Below, one piece after another: positions 1 through 4,554 of a stretch of 7,490 nt of DNA. Source of the stretch: Chitinophagaceae bacterium (GTDB lineage Bacteria > Bacteroidota > Bacteroidia > Chitinophagales > Chitinophagaceae); contig CANKNL010000151.1 of assembly GCA_947483345.1 (NCBI GenBank), positions 1 to 7,490 on the forward strand. Reading direction: 5' to 3'. Position 1 is the first letter of the stretch. Each line of letters begins with the position of its first letter. The translations under genes and the position numbers were made by a program. Under the pieces are notes generated by a model. The model did no database searches. It had not been told where the DNA came from and saw only the letters and a list, made by a program, of their open reading frames with translations.

Positions 1-765
1 AAATACAACAGGTTTATCCCCGCTATTTTCTAAATAGCCAATATAACCTGCCAGGTTGGTTTTGATGACCCAGTTATTTTTATTCCATTCAAGCCCGGTT
101 CCAAAAAGGATGGCGTCATCCTGGTTATTTTTATCTGATTCGATCTGCCATGAATAAAAACCCAGCATACCTGTCCAAATGAAGGCAGAATGTCTGATGG
201 GCTTTCCAAATGAAATATCAAAATAATACCCTGGCGCATCAATATCCCTGGCTGCACCAAAGCCAGAACCGGTAGGAAAACGATATCCGATCCTGGCTGC
301 AAGACTGATCTTTTTTTTCCATTTTTTCAGAATCTGAAAATTGGTATTTAAATGTAATTCCCCTTCACCATAGGTATCATTATAAAACTGGGGAGAGATT
401 CGCCTTTCTTCTTTCATGGCATGACTGAGTGTATACATTTCCTTGGGAACCCAAAAAATATCCATGGCAATAAAATCCTTTACCAGACAATAGTTGACAT
501 ACACAGCCACATTTTGTGTATTATCGCCTTTTGAATAATGTAGATTTCCTGTGGCGCCGATAAAAAAGCTACTGTCTATCCTGCCATTACCAACCTGAGG
601 TACCGGCAATGCATTTGGACCCTGGTAGGCAGGTTGGGTAAGTATATATCTTGACCAGTGGCTTACGCCATCCCACTGTACCAGTTGCGACCATTGAGCA
701 AGGGTTTGGCTTTGTCCGCTTTGAGAATAATACAAAAAAAATAAAATAAGGCAAACCCGCATCAT
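1..765 (-). CDS. Partial secreted / outer-membrane beta-barrel-like protein (5' part, runs off left edge)
   Basis: An uninterrupted frame of 255 codons reads leftward from a double ATG at 765/762 and is still open at base 1, so the C-terminus is missing. The N-terminus is a signal peptide: MMR, a hydrophobic stretch (VCLILFFLYY), then small and polar residues (SQSGQSQ), with cleavage probably near residue 20. The mature part is rich in alternating aromatic and polar residues, with barrel-like strands such as ISLAARIGYRFPTGSGFG (about residues 153-170) and FGTGLEWNKNNWVIKTNLAGY further on. The RFPTG turn is of a kind often seen in MetA-like or transporter-type outer-membrane barrels of Gram-negative bacteria. 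Visible: the signal peptide and beta-rich composition. Inferred: an outer-membrane barrel; the substrate is unknown. A secreted periplasmic beta-sandwich protein is the alternative. A -7 element at 839-846 on the same strand could drive it. Confidence 0.72.
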   Translation of the reverse strand, partial: MMRVCLILFFLYYSQSGQSQTLAQWSQLVQWDGVSHWSRYILTQPAYQGPNALPVPQVGNGRIDSSFFIGATGNLHYSKGDNTQNVAVYVNYCLVKDFIAMDIFWVPKEMYTLSHAMKEERRISPQFYNDTYGEGELHLNTNFQILKKWKKKISLAARIGYRFPTGSGFGAARDIDAPGYYFDISFGKPIRHSAFIWTGMLGFYSWQIESDKNNQDDAILFGTGLEWNKNNWVIKTNLAGYIGYLENSGDKPVVF

Positions 766-838
766 TTTAAAAAATATTTTTAACAGATAATCAAAGCCGT
801 CTTTCAATGTAAAGAATTATTTTCTATTAACCCAGAGA

Positions 839-846
839 CAAATATA
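839..846 (-). promoter_or_regulatory. Candidate Bacteroidota -7 promoter element for the leftward gene
   Basis: Read on the minus strand, the bases are TATATTTG, an exact match to the Bacteroidota TAnnTTTG -7 element. Transcription would start near 833 and leave a leader of about 68 bases before the ATG at 765. No TTTG -33 box is seen at the usual distance, so the call rests on the -7 match and its position only. Confidence 0.35.
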
Positions 847-998
847 TTATTTAGCCCTGATAGTTTGATGGCTTCTGTGAAGCCCACTAAAAACATTTCT
901 ATGACCGTTGAGTTGAGATACTAACAGGCATTAAAACCGAGGCGGCTGATCCACAAAAAAAGTATTTGGCTTAAAAATAAAAATTCATCCATTTTATG

Positions 999-1022
999 TA
1001 TATTACAATGACTTGTAACATA
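999..1022. promoter_or_regulatory. Perfect dyad, operator-like (TTACAA-TGAC-TTGTAA)
   Basis: The core is TTACAA at 1003-1008, a 4-base spacer, and TTGTAA at 1013-1018, which are exact reverse complements. Beyond one mismatched pair (1002/1019), three further pairs match: TAT at 999-1001 with ATA at 1020-1022. The shape fits a site for a dimeric helix-turn-helix regulator and it lies between divergent genes. It could also form a weak RNA hairpin. The regulator is not identifiable from the window, and AT-rich DNA yields such dyads by chance at times. Confidence 0.3.
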
Positions 1023-1178
1023 AACCGGCTTTTATTTTTAACTAACCCGAAGCATTATTTGCAGCTTAAAAACATACTGTTTAAAGCTACTTAATTTTTG
1101 CCTGATCCGGCCCTTCTGAAAATGACATATCTTATTTTAAGTTATGACCAATATCATGATTTTTTTTCAAGCTGTTTC

Positions 1179-1186
1179 TATCTTTA
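1179..1186 (+). promoter_or_regulatory. Candidate -7 element upstream of the 118-residue protein
   Basis: TATCTTTA matches seven of eight positions of TAnnTTTG if the final A stands for G. Transcription would begin near 1193, giving a leader of about 54 bases before the ATG at 1247. No clear -33 TTTG is seen, only a run of T at 1161-1167 in that area. It is weak on its own and better than other candidates nearby. Confidence 0.3.
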
Positions 1187-1246
1187 GTACTGGAATTTAT
1201 AAAGATTAAAATTCAATCACTTATTTTTTACTTAAAATTAAAGCAC

Positions 1247-1603
1247 ATGTATACAGAAACACAACACCGATCACTCATGGAGGAGTGCCATCAATGGCTT
1301 TCTGGACTGTCCTCTTACCGTGAAAAGATCAATCATCTTAAAACTGAATTATATTATTTTGCACCCGGGAAAAGCGAGCCGGATGTATTACTGGGCATTG
1401 AACATTTTCATAATCAGTTTCACATTCAGCTCATTAATATTCATGACCTAAAGCATGAGATCAGGTTTCATGTAAATGAGGCAGAACGGCATCCTACTTT
1501 TGGACACCGCATACCCCATCATTACATCAAGGAAAAACTGGATATGCTGTTGTCTGATCTGGACAAACTGGGAGATGCCTTTCATGCCTTTGTAAAACAA
1601 TAA
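1247..1603 (+). CDS. Small hypothetical alpha-helical protein (118 aa)
   Basis: This is a complete 118-residue frame with ATG start and TAA stop. There is no signal peptide, membrane segment or cysteine-based metal site; a single cysteine lies at residue 14. The sequence is charged and rich in His, Glu and Leu, with predicted helices at about residues 3-36 (ending in INHLKTEL), 44-78 (LLGIEHFHNQFHIQLINIHDLKHEI) and 93-117. It therefore looks like a cytoplasmic helical bundle or short coiled coil. Many histidines (EHFHNQFH, DLKHE, HRIPHHY) recall four-helix metal-binding bundles, but I cannot match the hemerythrin H...HxxxE...HxxxH pattern. From memory, short proteins with a similar EHFxNQF...LKH core occur in other Bacteroidota without assigned function. 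Codon usage looks like that of its neighbours. The gene has a hairpin directly after its stop, so it is probably a single-gene unit. The coding call is fairly sure; the function is unknown. Confidence 0.75.
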   Translation: MYTETQHRSLMEECHQWLSGLSSYREKINHLKTELYYFAPGKSEPDVLLGIEHFHNQFHIQLINIHDLKHEIRFHVNEAERHPTFGHRIPHHYIKEKLDMLLSDLDKLGDAFHAFVKQ

Positions 1604-1615
1604 CATTCATAAAAC

Positions 1616-1652
1616 ACCAGCCAGTCTGCCTTAGACTGGCTGGTTAGCTTTT
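1616..1652 (+). terminator. Hairpin after the 118-aa gene, probable intrinsic terminator
   Basis: CCAGCCAGTCT at 1617-1627 and AGACTGGCTGG at 1633-1643 are perfect 11-bp arms around a GCCTT loop, extended by an A-T pair (1616/1644). The stem is GC-rich and starts 13 bases after the stop codon. The tail (TTAGCTTTTAG) has only a four-base T run and is interrupted, so termination may be partial. The tail also contains TAGCTTTT (1645-1652), one base off the -7 consensus, which may serve the EF-G2 gene. Confidence 0.7.
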
Positions 1653-1680
1653 AGAATATAACAATTATAAAATATTTTTT

Positions 1681-3813
1681 ATGGCTATTTACGATTCTAC
1701 ACATGTAAAAAACATTGCCCTGCTGGGGCATGCAGGCAGTGGTAAGACCACACTTGCCGAAAGCATGCTTTTTGATGCAGGCGTCACTAAACGTCGCGGC
1801 AGTATTGCTGCAAAAAATACGGTAAGCGATTACCACGAGCTGGAAACAGAAAGACAGAGTTCGGTATTCTCTTCACTGCTGCATACCCCCTGGAAAGACT
1901 ATAAGATCAACATCATTGACACACCAGGCTATGATGATTTTGCCGGCGAAGTGATCAGCGCACTTCGTGTAGCCGATACCGGTGTAATGGTACTGAATGC
2001 AGCAATGGGCGTTGAAGTTGGCACTGACATCATATGGGAATACACGGATACGTTTAAAACACCCACCATTTTTGTGGTCAATCAGTTAGATAAGGATGAA
2101 GCCGATTTTGACCGTACCCTTCAGGCTGCCAAAACCCATTTTGGAAATAATGTGGTAGCCGTACAATATCCTGTACAAACAGGCACCAGTTTCAACAGCA
2201 TCATTGATGTACTGAATATGATCATGTATAAATTTGGGCCAGAAGGCGGCAAGCCTGAAAAACTACAGATCCCCGACAGTGAAAAAGAAAGAGCCGAGCA
2301 GTTACATAAAGAATTAATTGAAACCATCGCATCAAACGACGAGGGTCTGATGGAAAAATACTTTGACCAGGGCGAACTTACCGAAGACGAAATGAAAGCC
2401 GGATTACATACATCCATGATCAGGCACGATATCTTTCCCTTGTTTTGTGCATCAGCAGAAAAAAATATGGGTATCGGGCGCATCATGAGCTTTATAGATT
2501 ATGTATGCCCTGCACCTACTGAAATGCCGCCACAAAAAACAACATCAGGCGGTGAATTACCCTGTGATGCTAATGGCCCGGCCTGCATCTTTATTTTTAA
2601 AACCATCATTGAACCCCATATTGGTGAACTCAGTTTATTTAAGGTATACAGTGGCAGCATCAAAACCGGTTGTGAACTGATCAATGAAAATACCGGGGTA
2701 ATAGAAAAAATAAACCAGTTATTTTTACTGGAGGGGCACAACAGGGTTGCTGTTCAGGAATTGGTAGCCGGTGATATTGGTGCCACTATTAAACTGCGTT
2801 CAACACATGTTAATAATACATTGCACGAAAAGGGTAACCCCATTGAATTGTATCCCATCATCTTCCCTAAACCAAATGTAACTGTAGCCATTTCATCTTT
2901 AAATAAAGGTGATGAAGAAAAATTATCTCAAGCGCTACATACTTTACAGGAAGAAGACGCCACTGTACTTTTTGAAGTGTCGCCCGAAATAAAACAAACC
3001 TTACTTCATTGCCAGGGCGAACTGCACCTGAAAGTGTTACAGTGGAAAATTGAACATATTCATAACCTGAGTGTAAAATTTGAAAAGCCAAAAATCCCTT
3101 ATCGCGAAACCATTGGGCGTATGGCTGAATCAAGCTACCGCCATAAAAAACAAAGTGGTGGTTCGGGGCAGTTTGGTGAAGTATATATGCGGATAGAACC
3201 CTGGATTGAAGGCATGCCAAATCCGGCAGGGCTCAATTTGCGCAGTAAAGAAGAGATTGATCTTGACTGGGGAGGTAAACTGGTTTTTTGTAATTGTATT
3301 GTGGGTGGTGCTATTGACACCCGTTTTCTGCCATCCATTTTAAAAGGAGTGATGGAAAAAATGCAAAATGGTCCGCTTACCGGATGTTATGTACGCGACG
3401 TGCGGGTGAGTGTGTATGATGGCAAGATGCATGATGTGGACAGCAATGATATTTCTTTTAAAATTGCCGGGTTACACGCTTTTCGTCAGGCATTTATAGA
3501 AGCCGATCCGCAATTATTGGAACCCATTTATACAGTAGAAGTATATTGTGCAGATGATGTAGTAGGTGCCGTTATGGGCGATCTGCAAACCCGCATGGGT
3601 GTTGTTGAAGGCATGGAAGCTGAGGGGCATTTTGAAAAGATAACGGCCAAAGTTCCCTTATCTCAAATGCATCAATACTCCTCTTCCCTGCGAAGTTTAA
3701 CACAGGGCCGTGCCCGTTTTAATTTGTATTTCGACTCCTATGCACCCGTCTCGGCCGATGTGCAACGTAAACTTACAGAAGCATACAGCAAGCATGAAGT
3801 GATGCAGGATTAA
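1681..3813 (+). CDS. Elongation factor G paralogue, EF-G2 type (710 aa)
   Basis: This protein belongs to the EF-G family of ribosomal translocases and is full length (710 residues). Domains: G domain about 9-280, domain II about 300-385, III about 396-473, IV about 474-600, V about 613-690. Its G motifs are unusual: GHAGSGKTT at 16-24 (the Asp of GHxDxGKTT is Gly19), RQSSV at 58-62 instead of RGITI, DTPGY at 80-84 (catalytic His replaced by Tyr84), NQLD at 134-137 instead of NKxD, and ASA at 257-259 as G5. Domain IV keeps the tip signatures HKKQSGGSGQFG (488-499) and HDVDS (584-588), and domain V keeps SLTQGRA. From memory it resembles Thermus EF-G-2 and the Bacteroides EF-G2 (start KNIALLG..GSGKTTLAE, then KRRG..AAKNTVSDY), the latter reported to act without GTP hydrolysis. 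Inference: a second, specialised EF-G, not the housekeeping copy. The gap to the upstream hairpin is about 30 bases, with a possible -7 element TAGCTTTT at 1645-1652 (one mismatch). The gene is followed by a strong terminator. Confidence 0.93.
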   Translation: MAIYDSTHVKNIALLGHAGSGKTTLAESMLFDAGVTKRRGSIAAKNTVSDYHELETERQSSVFSSLLHTPWKDYKINIIDTPGYDDFAGEVISALRVADTGVMVLNAAMGVEVGTDIIWEYTDTFKTPTIFVVNQLDKDEADFDRTLQAAKTHFGNNVVAVQYPVQTGTSFNSIIDVLNMIMYKFGPEGGKPEKLQIPDSEKERAEQLHKELIETIASNDEGLMEKYFDQGELTEDEMKAGLHTSMIRHDIFPLFCASAEKNMGIGRIMSFIDYVCPAPTEMPPQKTTSGGELPCDANGPACIFIFKTIIEPHIGELSLFKVYSGSIKTGCELINENTGVIEKINQLFLLEGHNRVAVQELVAGDIGATIKLRSTHVNNTLHEKGNPIELYPIIFPKPNVTVAISSLNKGDEEKLSQALHTLQEEDATVLFEVSPEIKQTLLHCQGELHLKVLQWKIEHIHNLSVKFEKPKIPYRETIGRMAESSYRHKKQSGGSGQFGEVYMRIEPWIEGMPNPAGLNLRSKEEIDLDWGGKLVFCNCIVGGAIDTRFLPSILKGVMEKMQNGPLTGCYVRDVRVSVYDGKMHDVDSNDISFKIAGLHAFRQAFIEADPQLLEPIYTVEVYCADDVVGAVMGDLQTRMGVVEGMEAEGHFEKITAKVPLSQMHQYSSSLRSLTQGRARFNLYFDSYAPVSADVQRKLTEAYSKHEVMQD

Positions 3814-3831
3814 AAACATTTATGACACCGT

Positions 3832-3866
3832 AAAATCTATTCCCCAAAAGGGAATAGATTTTTTTT
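3832..3866 (+). terminator. Strong intrinsic terminator after the EF-G2 gene
   Basis: AAAATCTATTCCC (3832-3844) and GGGAATAGATTTT (3850-3862) form a perfect 13-bp stem with a CAAAA loop, followed by more T to 3866. It begins 18 bases after the EF-G2 stop codon. The A-rich left flank pairs with the T tract, so it could also work, less efficiently, in the other direction. It separates EF-G2 from the zinc-ribbon gene. Confidence 0.92.
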
Positions 3867-3941
3867 ATCGATGACTTCATTTAAAAATGATCTGTTTACT
3901 TTTGACACTTATTGGCCATTATTTTTAGTAAAACCAAAACC

Positions 3942-3949
3942 TAATTTTG
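3942..3949 (+). promoter_or_regulatory. -7 promoter element before the zinc-ribbon gene
   Basis: TAATTTTG is an exact TAnnTTTG match located after the upstream terminator and 11 bases before the ATG at 3961. Transcription would start near 3955, giving a near-leaderless message for the 3961 start or a leader of about 65 bases for the ATG at 4021. No -33 TTTG is found at the normal spacing. Confidence 0.45.
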
Positions 3950-3960
3950 TAATTTGCCCC

Positions 3961-4464
3961 ATGACCAGTTTAAGAACCAACAGCAGTTATCAAAAACAGA
4001 TTTATGATTTCATAAAAGATATGGTTGTGATATGCCCTTCATGCCATGCTAAAGCAATCATTAAGATCCCGGAATCAGATTCTGTTCATAAGAATGAATT
4101 TGAGGTTAAACTGATTTGTTTAACATGTGGACATAATAAACGGCTTGCCGAAAAACCCGGGCTCATTTTACATACTTCCGCAAACCAGATAATTACCGGT
4201 AAATATGTGGTCATTGGAACTGCTGTAGACCCTTATTTTCATTTGCCCCTTTGGTTAACCACCACCTGTTGTGATCATATTCTATGGGCTTATAATGACG
4301 CCCATCTCGATTTTTTAAAAACACATGTAGAAGCTAAATTAAGAGAAAGACATAACCAGAATATGAAGAACAAAAGTTTAGGCAGCCGATTACCCAAATG
4401 GATGACTTCTAAAAAAAACAGAGAAACCATTCTAAAGGCAATAACCCAACTAAAAAATAAATAA
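3961..4464 (+). CDS. Zinc-ribbon protein of TFIIB-like type (167 aa)
   Basis: With the start at 3961 the protein has 167 residues. Two knuckles, CPSC (25-28) and CLTC followed by G (53-57), give a CX2C-X24-CX2C zinc ribbon. A second part follows: VDPYFHLPLWL (88-98), a CC pair (102-103), LWAYNDAHLDFL (107-118), and a basic tail with SLGSRLPKW and KKNRETILKAI. From memory this C-terminal pattern recurs in bacterial proteins annotated only as TFIIB-type zinc-ribbon proteins; their role is not established. It has no signal peptide and is probably cytoplasmic; nucleic-acid or protein binding is inferred. Start choice: an in-frame ATG at 3871 would add 30 residues, but it lies five bases past the EF-G2 terminator and upstream of the -7 element at 3942-3949, so a message from that promoter would not contain it. 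ATG 4021 (MVVICPSC) is a third option. No terminator is seen after the gene. Confidence 0.8.
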   Translation: MTSLRTNSSYQKQIYDFIKDMVVICPSCHAKAIIKIPESDSVHKNEFEVKLICLTCGHNKRLAEKPGLILHTSANQIITGKYVVIGTAVDPYFHLPLWLTTTCCDHILWAYNDAHLDFLKTHVEAKLRERHNQNMKNKSLGSRLPKWMTSKKNRETILKAITQLKNK

Positions 4465-4517
4465 TAACACTCTACCCTTTACGATAGCCCGTATCCCAAA
4501 ACCTCCGCGCTTTTTTG

Positions 4518-4525
4518 TACTTTTG
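4518..4525 (+). promoter_or_regulatory. -7 promoter element before valS
   Basis: TACTTTTG is an exact TAnnTTTG match, preceded by a T run (4511-4516), 29 bases before the valS ATG. The leader would be about 20-25 bases (UTR CAATAATAATCAGCAACAG), which leaves no room for a T-box or other tRNA-sensing leader. No -33 TTTG is seen upstream. Confidence 0.5.
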
Positions 4526-4554
4526 TCATCCAATAATAATCAGCAACAGTAAAA

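Larger units (their letters stand above)
766..1246. other. Divergent intergenic region, AT-rich, no gene seen
   Basis: These 481 bases separate two divergently oriented genes. No open frame with coding character was found on either strand. The region holds a candidate -7 element for the left gene (839-846, minus), a candidate one for the right gene (1179-1186, plus), a 6-4-6 dyad inside 999-1022, and a small hairpin GGCTTC-TGT-GAAGCC at 870-884. It is long for an intergenic gap compared with the 57 to 147 bases seen elsewhere in the window, so it may contain regulatory sites or a decayed gene, but nothing more can be supported. Confidence 0.6.

Noticed and set aside
870..884. Small hairpin GGCTTC-TGT-GAAGCC
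   Set aside because: The stem is only 6 bp with no T tract on either side and no adjacent gene end; noted in the intergenic entry but not called a terminator.
1091..1099. TAATTTTTG as a promoter element
   Set aside because: It has one base too many for TAnnTTTG and lies about 150 bases before the gene; the 1179-1186 match is better placed.
2121..3338. Several minus-strand open frames within the EF-G2 gene
   Set aside because: They overlap a clearly coding, full-length gene, have no family resemblance or start signals, and are shadows.
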